Below the pieces are notes generated by a model, which saw nothing but the letters and a program-made list of their open reading frames with translations, had not been told where the DNA came from and did no database searches. Both the position numbers and the translations under genes were made by a program. Of a DNA stretch of 64,000 bases, positions 1 through 10,416 are shown piece after piece. The stretch comes from Scalesia atractyloides (lineage: Eukaryota > Streptophyta > Magnoliopsida > Asterales > Asteraceae): assembly GCA_947069175.1 (NCBI GenBank), contig CAMTDV010000003.1:44483606-44547605 (forward strand), written 5' to 3'. Positions within the stretch are counted from its first letter, which is position 1. Each line of letters begins with the position of its first letter.

Positions 1-805
1 CAAGTTTATTAGTCACATATCATCATGTACATCAATACTCATGCAAACCCTAATCATATAATATGATTTTTATCACAAAACGCAGCCTATGATTCTTGTA
101 TTCAACCAAACACCATAATCGCAAAAACTCTCACAATTAACCGAACTAAACATAAATCATAACACTTTTCATAACAATGATTCAAACAATACATACAATC
201 ATGATCAAGATTTCATAAACCCTAATGTGATTTGCAAAACAATTAAAGTCCTAACCTTGATACGATGAAGATTAGCGAACCGGGAACAAGATTGGAATCA
301 ATTCGGGTTTGAAGGAAGTTGCGACCGTGAGAGGGGGGGGGGCTGCCGTCGGTTTCTTTAGAGCTAGGGTTTCGTGTTTTTTTTTTTGAAACATAACACA
401 TGCATGCCTATTTCTTTAGAACAAGGAAAAGAAGGAGGAAGGGTGGGGGTGGGCTTGCGGCCGCAAAGAGGGGGGGGGGTTTGGGTCATTAACTTGGGCC
501 TCAAGTTTAAGTTAATTCCTTGGGCCGCAAGGAAGTGAGGTCGACACGTTTTGCGGCTCGGTTCGGTTCGGCTATTTATTTAATATATTTTTTTTAACTA
601 ATAGTCGCGAAATCAAAACATGATATAATAATTCACAAAACTTATAAACGTCTGATAACACATAGCATGTAATTCACTCGATGAGTTTACAAAGTTAGCG
701 TAGTTATTGCGAGCGTGTAATTTAAATTCTCCGAATCAAATTAGCGCAGGAATGAATAACCGTGAAGTAGTGCGTTTAAGATACCTGAAAAACCGGGATG
801 TCACA
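1..805 (-). repeat. 3' LTR of Ty3-1, partial
   Basis: The stretch repeats the outer part of the LTR at 6671-9377 with an offset of about 8570 bases and scattered differences. It ends at the same terminal TGTCACA (799-805), which reads TGTGACA as the LTR start on the minus strand. About 1.9 kb of this LTR lies left of the window. It contains a G-run near 331-342 and another near 470, matching the runs in the other LTR. Confidence 0.93.
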
Positions 806-960
806 TTATCCCCATGTTGAAAGAATTTTCGTCCCGAAAATTGAGTAAACGCGGTTTAGAATGCAACGCACAAAGATTCAGTTTGTTAGCAATGGTACAA
901 GAAATTCCAAGGCTGTCACATCATCCCCATGTTGAAAGAATTTTCGTCCCGAAAATTTAG
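806..960 (-). promoter_or_regulatory. Polypurine-tract region of Ty3-1, duplicated
   Basis: Read on the minus strand, the element ends with a conserved block (TTTTCGGGACGAAAATTC, then CAACATGGGGATAA) directly before the LTR start TGTGACATCC. This is where plus-strand DNA priming occurs in such elements. A second copy of the same block lies at 921-959 and is also followed by TGTGACA (914-920), but then by sequence unlike the LTR. The downstream copy at 806-850 is the one next to the real LTR. Confidence 0.7.
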
Positions 961-1440
961 TTGGTGGTAACGTTAGCTCGCTGCTCAGCTGCAAAAAGGT
1001 GTGGATATTTGCTTTTCATTTGGTCCTCTCTTTCCCACGTGAACTCCGGTCCACGCTTAGAATCCCAACGAACCTTGACGATCAGTATCTTGCTGTGCCT
1101 TCGAGTCTTGATCTCGCGATCCATGATCTCGATAGGTTGTTCCACAAAGTGCAGTTGTTCATCCACTTGAATCTCATCCAATGGAATGACTAGGGTCTCA
1201 TCTGATAGACACTTCTTCAGATTTTTACACGTGAAAAATGTTGTGAACTCCACTGAGTTCGGCAGGAAGGTCTAATTGATAAGCTACGGGCCCGATACGT
1301 TTCAAGATCACAAATGGGCCTAAGTACCGTGGGTTTAGTTTGCCTCGTTTCCCAAAACGGATTACACTCTTCCAGGGTGACACCTTTAGTAGGACGCGGT
1401 CGCCTACTTGAAATTCGAGCGGTTTGCGTCGTTGATCAGC
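957..1440 (-). pseudogene. Integrase C-terminus and chromodomain of Ty3-1 (broken)
   Basis: The minus strand from 1440 encodes the integrase C-terminal region (VGDRVLLKVSPWK, then GKLNPRYLGPF) and then a chromodomain-like module ending in VRWDSKRGPEFTWEREDQM. The aromatic residues of a chromodomain (W in VRW, and F/W in EFTWE) are visible. In chromoviruses this module directs integration to chromatin. A stop near 1440 separates it from the integrase core (Ser-Tyr-Ala has become Ser-stop-Ala compared with Ty3-2), and an indel near 1225-1235 breaks the frame after VHN-FHV. Compared with Ty3-2, the chromodomain tail here is intact. Confidence 0.82.
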
Positions 1441-2349
1441 TTAGCTTTTCTGTCGATCTTGTGCCGCTGCCATGCGGTTTCTGATTTGCACAATCTTTTC
1501 AGTAGCCTCAAGTATCAACTCAGGACCTGTGGGTTGACTATAACCGACTTCTGTCCAACAGACCGGTGATCTACATTTGCGACCGTATAATGCTTTAAAC
1601 GGTGCCGCTTGAATACTCGTATGGTAACTGTTGTTATACGAGAATTCCACTAAAGGCAGATGGATTTCCCAACTGTTCCCAAAGTCTACCACACACGCCC
1701 TAAGCATGTCTTCCAAGGTCTGAATAGTCCTTTCACTTTGACCATCCGTCTGAGGGTGATAAGCTGTGCTCATATCTAAGTGTGTGCCCAACGCTTTCTG
1801 AAGTGACTGCCAAAAGTTGGACGTGAAACGAGCATCTCTGTCTGAGATGATGGATGTTGATACTCCGTGCCGAGAAACTACTTCCTTAATGTAGATGCGA
1901 GTCAGCCTATCCATCTTATCTATATCTTTGATCGCTAGGAAGTGTGCGGACTTAGTTAAACGATCCACGATCATCCAGATGGTATCGCAACCACCCGGAG
2001 TTCGCGGGAGTTTAGAGATAAAGTCCATCGAGATCTGATCCCATTTCCACACTGGGATCTCAGGTTGTTGAAGTAGCCCTGATGGCTTCTGGTATTCCAC
2101 CTTGACTTTCGCACAAGTCAAACACTTGCTCACGTAGGTGGCTATATCCGCTTTCACGTTGGGCCACCAGTACGCGGCTTTAAGGTCTTGATACATCTTG
2201 TCTGAACCAGGATGGACAGGGTATCGGGATTTGTGAGCTTCGTGCATAACTAGCTTCCTGAGGTCTCCGTAGAGAGGTACCCATATACGATTCATGAAAT
2301 ACCGGGCACCATTGGGTTTTACTTCCCAATCGCGTTCCATCTTTCCCAC
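1441..2349 (-). pseudogene. Integrase core of Ty3-1 (open but isolated)
   Basis: A 302-codon open stretch carries the zinc-binding HHCC module (HEAHKSRYPVHPGSDK followed by CLTCAK) and the rve catalytic core. The core shows D in MDFISKLPR, D in ISDRDARFTS and E in the HPQTDGQSERTIQ block, so the DDE residues are all present. The enzyme inserts the cDNA into host DNA. The reading frame is closed downstream by a TAA at about 1440, and upstream it is separated from RNase H by a one-base deletion near 2410. It cannot be made as part of the polyprotein. Confidence 0.88.
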
Positions 2350-2384
2350 AGATTCGGCCTTAATGTTTTCTTCCTTAACTGCTT

Positions 2385-3634
2385 CTAGCTGCGCATCGCG
2401 TATCTGTTCGGTAACCCCGAATGAGTGGTGAATTGTAATGCTCGTACTCGATGAGGTTTCAAGTGCTCCTTCCTACTGAGGGCATCAGCTACCACGTTAG
2501 CTTTACCCGGGTGATACCGAATGGCACATTCATAATCGTTCAGGAGTTCGACCCAGCGACGCTGTCGCATGTTCAACTCCTTCTGGTCAAAGATATGCTG
2601 GAGGCTCTTGTGATCTGTGTAGATTGTGCACTTTGTTCCATATAGGTAGTGTCTCCAAATCTTAAGCGCAAACACCACTGCTCCCAATTCCAGGTCATTT
2701 GTTGTGTAGTTTTTCTCGTGAACCTTCAATTGTCAGGACGCATACGCGATGACCTTATCACGTTGCATGAGTACGCATCCAAACCCCTGAATGGAAGCGT
2801 CACAATATACCACAAAATCATCAGTCCCTTCCGGCAAGGACAGAATGGGTGCACTGCAAAGTTTCTTCTTCAGCAATTGAAATGCCGCTTCCTGTTTGTC
2901 ACCCTAAGCATACTTAGTGCCTTTCTGGGTGAGAGTGGTAAGCGGTTGCGCGATCTTTGAAAATCCTTCGATGAAACGTCTGTAGTAATCAGCCAAACCC
3001 AAAAATTGGCGGATCTCTGTCGGTGTCATGGGTGCTTCCCAGTTCTTGATAGCATCGATCTTGGCGGGATCAACGTGGATGCCCTTTTCATTCAAGATAT
3101 GCCCGAGGAACTGAACTTCCCGAATCCAGAAATCACACTTTGAAAGCTTGGCATATAGTTTCTCCTGTTGAAGTAATTCCAGCAATAATCGTAGATGTTC
3201 AGCATGTTCTTCTTCACCCTTAGAGTAGATGAGTATGTCATCGATGAACACGGTGACAAACTTGTCGAGATACGGCTTACACACGCGGTTCATGAGATCC
3301 ATGAACACGCGGGTGCGTTGGTGAGACCGAAGGGCATGACCAAGAACTCATAATGGCCATACCGAGTACGAAATGCCGTCTTAGAGATATCCTCCTCCCT
3401 GACGCGTAACTGGTGATAACTGGACCGTAGATCAATCTTGGAGTAGTAGCTTGACCCTTGAAGTTGGTCGAAGAGATCGTCAATGCGAGGTAATGGGTAT
3501 CGGTTCTTGATGGTAACCTTATTGAGTTCCCTGTAGTCGATGCACATGCGGAAGGTCCCGTCCTTCTTCTTGACAAAAAGGACCGGAGATCCCCATGGCA
3601 AAGTACTGGGTCGGATAAATCCTTTTTCTAACAA
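2385..3634 (-). pseudogene. Reverse transcriptase and RNase H of Ty3-1 (frameshifted)
   Basis: The minus strand encodes the RT fingers and palm (GFIRPS, FRMCIDYRELN, FLVMPFGLTNAP), the catalytic FIDDILIYS, and then RNase H (CDASIQG, TDHKSLQHI, PGKANVVADALSR). Together these make the cDNA and degrade the RNA template. The frame breaks near 3305, where APAVFMD is read as APACSWIS after a one-base loss. It is stopped at about 2904 by TGG to TAG after KYA, and near 2733 by CGA to TGA within the YAS-QLKVHEK segment. All three are absent from Ty3-2, which supports decay rather than programmed recoding. Confidence 0.9.
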
Positions 3635-3643
3635 TTCCTGAAG

Positions 3644-4300
3644 TTAGGTAGACAGCTCTTGCAGCTCTGCTGGAGCCAGGCGGTACGGGGCCTTGGCGAT
3701 AGGAGTTGCATGGTTTGCCAATTCGATTTCAAACTCCACTTGTCGATGTGGTGGAAGACCAGGTAACTCCTCTGGAAATACACCGGAAAAATCACGGACG
3801 ACGGGGATATCTTCTATACGCTTCTCGTCCTTAGGCTGCTCGGTGACCAGTGCGAGCAAAGCGAAGGAGTTCTTCCTTCGAAGATACTTCTGAGCATGCA
3901 TGTAAGAGATGATGTTTGTGACGGCGCCTGCCTTCTCGCCTTGCACCATCAAGACTTCATCGTTAGAGAGCGGAATACGGATAGATTCTCGAAGCAGAGA
4001 ACTTCAGCTTTGACGTCGGATAGCCAGTCCATTCCGGCTACCACGTCAAAACTACCCAGGGTAGTTGTCATCAGATCAATGGTAAAGGTGTGACCCGCGA
4101 GTTTAAGTTGGCAGCCGGTTACTAAATGGGTCACATCTACAGATTTACCATTGGCTAGTTCTATGATGTAAGGGGTCTCTAGGGGTTTTGGCGTGAGATT
4201 TAGGTTCTTCATAAAAGACTCAGATATAAATTCCTATCCGCACCCGTATCAAAAAGTACAGTAGCAAAATGTTCGTTAAGGGGAAACTTACCGGTGACCA
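3644..4300 (-). pseudogene. Aspartic protease and protease-RT linker of Ty3-1
   Basis: The segment encodes the retropepsin motif VLFDTGADR (about 4230-4260), the C-terminal part of the protease (TIDLMTTTLGSFDVVAGMDWLSD), and the linker up to RT (YLRRKNSFALLAL, DFSGVFPEELPGLPPHR). The protease cleaves the Gag-Pol polyprotein. A one-base loss just after DTGADR moves the frame (read as NLYLSLL-stop), and a further indel near 3950 follows FENLSVF. A TAG codon at about 3644 separates the linker from RT. Confidence 0.83.
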
Positions 4301-5413
4301 CATTCGAGTCGTTTCTGGCCTCTCTGTGGCCTAGCGTAAATTCACGACCTTTGGCACCTCCTGTGCCACCATTTCCATTTCCATTGTTGTTGTTATTGTT
4401 GTTGTTGTGGTTGTTGTGGTTGTGGTTTTTATTGTTGTTGTTGTTCCCACCATTGTTGTTGTTGCGAAGTTGCGGGCAGTCTCGCTTGAAATGGGTAGTG
4501 CTACCGCACTTATAGCACCCCCGGTTAATACCTTGCTGTTGAACCTGGTTCTGATTTTGATTTTGTCGAGCCACGATTTCCCTTACCGCATGTCCCATTT
4601 TGCCACATCGTTGGCAGCGATTTCCGGCACAAGGGCTGTGATGATGGAGGTTACAACGATTACATTGCGGCTTTCGACCCACATAGTCGCTGGTGTTCTG
4701 GGTGTTGTTGGCGGACTGATTATTGTGACCCCGATTGTTGTTGAAATTGTTGAACCGTTTCTGGTTTCCTTGTTGTGGCTGGGCTGACAAAGACTGTCGA
4801 GCAGGCGAGTCTTCAAATTTTCTTTTATTATCAGGGACAACTTCAATTGCACCTCCGAGATGGAAACTTCCTTTGTTCCATCGCCTTATCGGTGAGTTTG
4901 TGCGCCAACCTTATCGCTTGATGTTCCGTCGCAGGGTTACTAGACATCACCATGCCCTGGATCTCAGGGACCAGACCCCCAAGATAAAACTCAAGTCATT
5001 TTTCAACGGTGTTAGCCAGATCGGGACATAGGAACACAGATCGTGATGTTTCGCCGTGTACGCTTCAATTTCAGATCCTACCATCTTATAGTTCCATAGC
5101 GCTTGCTCCAACTGCTGAACTCTGTGCCGCGGACAGTACTCCTCTTTGATTAGGGCCTTAAACTCGGCCCAGGCCATTGCGTTTGCAGCAATAAGTCCAC
5201 GCGTTTGGACTTGCGCGTTCCACCAGGTTAATGCCCCATCTTCCAGCGTTGTGGCAGCATACTTGACCTTATTGGCCTCAAGGCAATTGCACATCTCGAA
5301 CACCGATTCGGACTTTTCAATCTAACGGACCAGTCCTATGAGTCCTTCTTCACCCGTGAATTTGCTCGGTTTCGCATCGAGGAACATCTTGTAGGGGTTA
5401 AGACCCCCTCCTG
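4209..5413 (-). pseudogene. Gag body of Ty3-1 (exon 2, broken)
   Basis: Starting at the inferred splice acceptor (5413), the minus strand reads AGGGLNPYKMF, then a retrotransposon-gag capsid region (EDGALTWWNAQVQTRG), then a nucleocapsid region. The latter has CNRCNLHHHSPC and two zinc knuckles: CQRCGKMGHAVREI, which has lost its last Cys, and CYKCGSTTHFKRDC, which is intact. An Asn-rich tract encoded by AAC/AAT repeats follows (4380-4470). A TGG to TAG change near 5323 and a one-base deletion near 5040 (HHDL then CSYV instead of VFLCPDL) disable it. Gag packages the RNA into virus-like particles. Confidence 0.85.
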
Positions 5414-5493
5414 CTGACAGAGGATAGGTAGTCAGCGAGAAAGTCTACTAGCCCAACTATTAGATTTTCCCATGAAAATTTAATAATGGTTAC
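5414..5493 (-). other. Inferred 80-bp intron in gag of Ty3-1
   Basis: On the minus strand the donor CAG|GTAACC begins at 5493 and the acceptor CTCTGTCAG|CAGG ends at 5414. A CTGAC branch-point-like motif lies before the acceptor. Splicing joins the MATGHRG exon in frame to AGGGLNPYKMF. Without splicing, the upstream reading frame ends a few codons past the donor (AGNHY-stop). The same intron, also exactly 80 bp, is present in Ty3-2. No transcript evidence is available here. Confidence 0.6.
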
Positions 5494-5602
5494 CTGCTGG
5501 TGGGTTTTGAACACCTGCCAGAGCAGCATTCACGTGTTCTTGGATCATTGCGGTTAGTTCTTCAGGCGTCATGTTGAGGTTTCCGCGATGTCCAGTTGCC
5601 AT
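5494..5602 (-). CDS. Gag exon 1 of Ty3-1 (36 codons plus one base)
   Basis: The chosen start is the ATG at 5602, which gives MATGHRGNLNMTPEELTAMI and continues through HVNAALAGVQNPPA to the inferred donor. The open stretch extends upstream to 5692, but that extension (MRDDLSVEYDN) has no counterpart in Ty3-2, whereas MATGxRGN is shared. The short segment is probably helical (PEELTAMIQEHVNAAL). It is only meaningful if the 80-bp intron is removed; otherwise it is a small upstream ORF. Confidence 0.6.
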
Positions 5603-5864
5603 TTTAGATCTTCGCAAGACAACATAAACACACACCGATAAGTATATATATCCAATATAGTTATCATACTCCACACTTAAATCATCCCTCAAATTATGTC
5701 AACCCAATAAGTTAAACAATCAAAAGGAACATTCGATTAAATAAATTGCAATGTCTCACAAAATACCAACCAAACATATCAGTTTAATTATAAATTTCAA
5801 GTTCAAACATAAGTAGAAAATAAATAGACTAAAGGAACAAAAAGGGGGAAATTGACGAGACGAG

Positions 5865-6468
5865 TCAGTCTTCAACGTCTCCATCTCCCAAGTCGCTATC
5901 GTTGTCGTCATCCTCCGCGGCGTTTCCAGCTTCTACAGCTGGGTCTTCCTCCGGATCCTCCTCTTCTTCCTCTACTGGCGCTGGAGGGGCCGGTGTTGGT
6001 GCGGGTACTGGTACAGGTGCCTGATTCTGCTCTAGTTCTTGAATACTCCAGCTGGACTCAAGAACTCTGTCTTCGAGCCAGTCAGCCCTCAGCTGCTCAG
6101 CATGAAGATCTTTAGCTAAAATGTTACGAGCTATCTTATTCTCATATTGCTCTTCCTCGAGCTCTCCAGTCTTACCCGTTAATTGACGTATCATCCATCC
6201 CTGTGCTTTGATAGTTTCCTGCATTCTCTCTAGTTGTTCCTGTTGTTTTCTTATCATATCCCTAAGTAGGTCGTCCCCTACTTCTAACGAGTTAACCGGT
6301 TCGACCAGCATACTGGTGGTCGGGCGTGAGGACGACTCCTCTCCTAGAGCGAGTCTTTTCCTAGCAGCTGAAGCGTGTCTCCACGCCTGGAGGTGGTGAG
6401 GGTTCGACCATAGGTGCCTTCCCCGGCGCCCTTGGTTGTAAAGGTTTGTCGGATGATGATGATGACAT
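5865..6468 (-). pseudogene. Pre-gag acidic ORF of Ty3-1 (frameshifted)
   Basis: The ATG at 6468 opens MSSSSSDKPLQPRAPGKAPM, matching the start of the intact 210-residue ORF in Ty3-2 (20919-21551). An extra base near 6371 shifts the frame within ETR(S)AARKRLALGEESS; the remainder is open to 5865. It contains a Ser-rich start, a basic RKRLALG patch, a long charged helix (LERMQETIKAQGWMIRQLTG and following), and an acidic tail with EEDPEEDP and DDDNDSDLGDGDVED. The family is unknown to me. Extra ORFs upstream of gag are known in other Ty3 lineages such as Ogre/Tat, but I see no sequence basis for homology. Confidence 0.7.
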
Positions 6469-6654
6469 TGCCTGTTGGGTTTTGTAGTTAGTTCCAAGTT
6501 GCGTTCATCACAATATACATTTATATATTACATAACACAGTTGTAGTACAACACATAACAAGATATCACAGTTCATGCCAACTAAGTCTAGTGTCGTGTA
6601 ATCAGCTATAGTTTAGGTCTACTTTTAATGCAAACCTGGTTCTCTATAGCTAGA

Positions 6655-6667
6655 GGCTCTGATACCA
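6655..6667 (-). promoter_or_regulatory. Primer-binding site of Ty3-1 (tRNA-iMet type)
   Basis: The minus strand reads TGGTATCAGAGCC three bases inside the LTR end at 6671, the standard complement of the plant initiator methionine tRNA 3' end. It fixes the orientation of the element and the inner border of its 5' LTR. Confidence 0.9.
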
Positions 6668-7106
6668 ATCTGTCACACCCTCAATTTCCACTTGCGGGGT
6701 TTTACCGCGAGGCGTGTGAACAAACCAGAATCTGAGACACTAGTAATATTGAACGACTCTATATGATTTATTTAAAACGTTTTCCAAAAACATTTGTTTA
6801 CCAATGCATAATTATTTTCAATTTGTCTTAGTTTAATTTCAAAGTTTAGCGGAAGAATTAGTTTCTAAGTTGTGCGGAAGCGTTAAAGTAAAGTAACGGG
6901 CGCCAACATAAACACCAAAAACCAAAAATCCCTAACAATGTTCGTAAATGAGACTCGATAAAATATGTCTTGGTCAATGCAAGTGAGTGCACCTAGCTCT
7001 CCTAGCGTCCTGAGAAACATGTAAAGAAACAAGTGAAAACATTAAAGAAGAGTGAGTTCACAGGTTTTTATGAGTTCATTAGTTCGGTTAAAAGTTTGTT
7101 TCCCCC

Positions 7107-7227
7107 GTTATCCCTAACCCGGGATAACGATTTAGTTCCATTATTCCTAACCCGGAATAATAATGATGGTTCCATCATTCCTAACCCAGAATAATAATGA
7201 TGTTCCATTATTCCTAACCCGGAATAA
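7107..7227 (-). repeat. Stem-loop array in Ty3-1 LTR
   Basis: Four related short inverted repeats follow each other. The first has stem GTTATCCC / GGGATAAC (7107-7128) and the second TTATTCC / GGAATAA (7141-7160). The third, near 7175-7195, is degenerate, and the fourth (7208-7227) repeats the second. The six-base loop TAACCC, or its near variant, is constant. The first hairpin is identical in stem and loop to the one at 20274-20295 in Ty3-2. Confidence 0.85.
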
Positions 7228-8115
7228 TAATGATGTCGGTTCGTAATTAAGTTCAATGCTAACATGTAGGTAGCGAGCCTAAAGTTATGTCACATAAGTG
7301 TTCGCGATCGAAGCTGACTGTTGTGCCTCCGTGTTGCCAGGTCTATCACTGACCATGGCGAAAGTTAGGCCAAATTATCACCCGTTGACCATACCCGGTC
7401 GGCTAGCGCGACTAGCTCGATTGGGGCTTGTCGGGCCCAGTAGTACTACTTATAATTTCCCCGCTATCTAACCCAATACTAACGATCCGAGAGTTTGTCG
7501 AGGACTTCCGTATATAGCTGCTTAGTGACGATAACGTACAATAACATTAACTTAGTTACCGAGTAGTTTAATGACGTTAATTTCGCATAACGTAAAAATA
7601 TAGAGTTATAGAATGTATACATGTTTCTCCCCCTGTTGTTTAAAACCGGATAAAATAGGGGCCGTGAACTCACCTTTAATTGCTCGGTTAGTGTAACACA
7701 GAAGTAGCAATGATGGGACCGCTAATTGCGTTCTAACATGTCAATCGATTTAAAGTTAGTGTGAACACACTGATATAAACCCTACGCATAACTAACACAC
7801 AATGCGGCACACATAATAACAAATTCGAAAACACAATCATGCATGCAAAGTATTATCTTACCAAAATAGTGATCACACCAACTTGTCATAAACACAAATC
7901 AACTCATACAACACTTTGGTACACACATTCGCAAGTTATCAAGTTTCAGCTTGTACGCTCATAACTAGGCTGTTTTCAGGGTTTTTTATAAAATAGTTCC
8001 AACGTTCTAAAAATTCAAATTTTCTTACAGAAGGTGTCAACTGAACTGTAGAATTTTATTAAAATTTTCAAGTCCTAACACTTTACCAATTATTCATAAA
8101 CATTTATATACTAGG

Positions 8116-8147
8116 CTGCAGTCAGATTCGTCGCGTTCTGACTGCAG
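8116..8147 (-). other. Conserved 11-bp-stem hairpin in Ty3-1 LTR
   Basis: The arms CTGCAGTCAGA (8116-8126) and TCTGACTGCAG (8137-8147) are perfect complements around a 10-base loop. The same arms with a different loop occur in both LTRs of Ty3-2. Confidence 0.85.
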
Positions 8148-8459
8148 TCCACAGGAGAAATTATTTAAAAATCATCGTTCATCCAATTAACAAAATTCCA
8201 GTGGGAGTTTCCCTGAAATTCCCATCTCCAGTTGCTGTACAAATTTCATGACCCAACCCTCTACAGATTATGAGATCCGACTCGATAAACAACTAACAAA
8301 TTTTCAGAATTTACACAGCTTCAGTTACTGCACTTAAATGACCACTTAAAAATATCAAACGACCTCAGAAAAATATGAATCCAGTGCCATTAGAAGCGTT
8401 TTTCAAAAATATACGTTTTAGGCTTCAGAAAATCCACTTTTCGATAAATAATGACCAGG

Positions 8460-8485
8460 TTACAGCCAATTGAAGTTGGCTGTAA
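8460..8485 (-). other. 10-bp-stem hairpin in Ty3-1 LTR
   Basis: The arms TTACAGCCAA (8460-8469) and TTGGCTGTAA (8476-8485) pair perfectly around TTGAAG. A positional counterpart in Ty3-2 has arms GTTACAGCC / GGCTGTAAC in its 3' LTR. Confidence 0.75.
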
Positions 8486-9377
8486 ATACCATTCAGCAAC
8501 CTGTTTTCGACTTTCATCGCAATAGAACACGCTTAAACGATCAAGACTCTAATTAACAATGATCAAGAACCAGTTTATTAGTCACATATCATCATGTACA
8601 TCAATACTCATGCAAACCCTAATCATATAATATGATTTTTATCACAAAACACAGCCTATGATTCTTGTATTCAACCAAACATCATAATCGCAAAAACTTT
8701 CACAATTAACCGAACTAAACATAAATCATAACACTTTTCATAACAATGAATCAAACAATACATACAATCATGATCAAGATTTCATAAACCCTAATGTGAT
8801 TTGCAAAACAATTAAAGTCCTAACCTTGATACGACGAAGATTAGCGAACCGGGAATAAGATTGGAATCAATTCGGGTTTGAAGGAAGTTGTGACCGTGAG
8901 AGGGGGGGGGGGCTGCCGCCGGTTTCTTTAGAGCTAGGGTTTCTTGTTTTTTTTTTTTGAAACATAACACATGCATGCCTATTTATTTAAAACAAGGAAA
9001 AGAAGGAGGAAGGGGTGGGGGTGGGCTTGCGGCCGCAAAGGGGGGGGGGGTTTGGGTCACTAACTTGGGCCTCAAGTTTAAGTTAATTCCTTGGGCCGCA
9101 AGGAAGTGAGGTCGACACGTTTTGCGGCTCGGTTTGGTTCGGTTATTTATTTCATATATTTTTTTTAAACTAATAATCGTGAAATCAAAACATGATATAA
9201 TAATTCACAAAACTTATAAACGTCTGATAACACATAGCACGTAATTCAATCGATGAGCTTACAAAGTTAGCGTAGTTATTACGAGCGTGTAATTTAAATT
9301 CTCCGAATCAAATTAGCGCAGGAATGAATAACCGTGAAGTAGTGCGTTTAAGATACCTGAAAAACCGGGATGTCACA

Positions 9378-9688
9378 TTGTCGAACCCACAAGTTACTAA
9401 GTTTTTCTTTTAAGTTTATATCTTGAAGAACAATTTACTGAACGAGTGAAGCTTATTGGCATTCTCCGTAAGATTTGTCGAATTACCTATTTAAACATTC
9501 CATATCTTTAGCATATTGTGATTGTCAACTAATGTAATATGATTACCCCTTTTTCACAAAAACTCTTTTTGTCTTTTTAATGTTTTTGTATTTTCACAAA
9601 TTTTCTCCGTCTAAAGTAAAAACATATTTTTTGTTTTTAGTTTTTAAAGAAAAGATATTTATAGAAAAACCTGTCATACCAATGAGAA
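9378..9688 (-). other. Non-coding spacer 3' of Copia-1 pol
   Basis: This AT-rich stretch follows the pol stop and shows no ORF. It resembles 52980-53321, the matching position behind Copia-3 pol: both have an AGTTTTT-TTTTAAGTTTA block and a GAAGCTTATTGGCA-like or GAAGCCTATTAGCA-like block. It therefore belongs to the Copia element rather than to Ty3-1. Confidence 0.65.
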
Positions 9689-10258
9689 TCACGTCAAGTC
9701 CTCGTCATCCTCAAATTCAACCTTAAGAGTATCCCCTGATGTCAGATTTTTTAAACCATTTAACTTCAAAAGATTTTTAAATCTTGATCTATCAAAAGCT
9801 TTGGTGTAAAAATCTGCTTTTTGGTCATCAGTGTGGATTTTTTCAATTCTAACCAACTTTTTCTCGTAACAATCACGGATAAAGTGGTGTCGAATTTCTA
9901 TATGTTTAGTGTGTGAGTGTTGAACAAGATTTTTGGTGATATCAATAGCCGCCTTGTTATCTACGTAAATTGGCGTATCAAGAAATTGCAGTCCATAGTC
10001 TCTCATCCGCTGTTGTATCCAGAGTATCTAGGAACAACAGTTGGATGCTGAAACGTATTCAGCCTCACATGTAGAGAGAGCGACTGCGGTCTGTTTCTTG
10101 CATTGCCATGTTACCAAATGAGTTTTGAAGAACTGGCAACCAGCCGTAGTAGATTTGGCATTAACCTTGCAGCAGCCGAAATCAGAGTCCGAGTAACCCG
10201 CAAGTTTGAAGTCATCATATCTAGGATACCACAAGCCGGTGCTTGGACATCCTTTCAA
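9689..10258 (-). pseudogene. RNase H of Copia-1 pol (one nonsense codon)
   Basis: The minus strand encodes the Copia RNase H with catalytic D in GYSDSDFG, E in STCEAEYVSAS and D in IYVDNKAAI, followed by the C-terminal HIEIRHHFIRDCYEKKLV and IHTDDQKADFYTKAF. The polyprotein ends with VEFEDDEDLT at the stop at 9689. A TAG at about 10028 (SNCCS-stop-LWIQQ) replaces an expected Gln codon. The DLLTKA motif usual in this domain reads DFYTKA. Confidence 0.9.
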
Positions 10259-10416
10259 ATATCACATGATTCTTTTGACGGCTTAGAAGTGCGAATCTCT
10301 TGGATTGGACTGATAACGGGCGCATAGGCATGTTGGATGCATGATATCAGGTCTCAAAGATGTAAGATACATCAAGGATCCGATCATGGAGCGATATAAT
10401 GTTTCATCGACTTTGA

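Larger units (their letters stand above)
1..9377 (-). mobile_element. Ty3-1: Ty3/gypsy chromovirus, truncated by window start
   Basis: This is a minus-strand LTR retrotransposon in the order LTR, PBS, pre-gag ORF, gag, protease, reverse transcriptase, RNase H, integrase, chromodomain, PPT, LTR. The LTR body at 3-805 matches 8572-9377. The integrase-chromodomain C-terminus and the RT sequence place it among the chromoviruses, probably near the Tekay/Del lineage; the lineage is inference. The internal part is 5865 bp. All pol domains carry nonsense or frameshift changes, so it is defective. Its right edge abuts Copia-1 sequence just downstream of that element's RNase H. The candidate target-site duplication on the right is TTGTC (9378-9382); the left one lies outside the window. 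Confidence 0.93.
6671..9377 (-). repeat. 5' LTR of Ty3-1 (2707 bp)
   Basis: In element orientation it starts TGTGACATCCCGG at 9377 and ends GGGTGTGACA at 6671, followed by the PBS. Most of its length should be transcribed R/U5, judging by the Ty3-2 relative, where the TATA box is about 600 bp into the LTR. A candidate TATA-like AAATAAATAGG lies near 8980 on the minus strand. It carries three structured segments also found in Ty3-2: a stem-loop array (7107-7227), an 11-bp stem hairpin (8116-8147) and a 10-bp stem hairpin (8460-8485). Confidence 0.93.
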
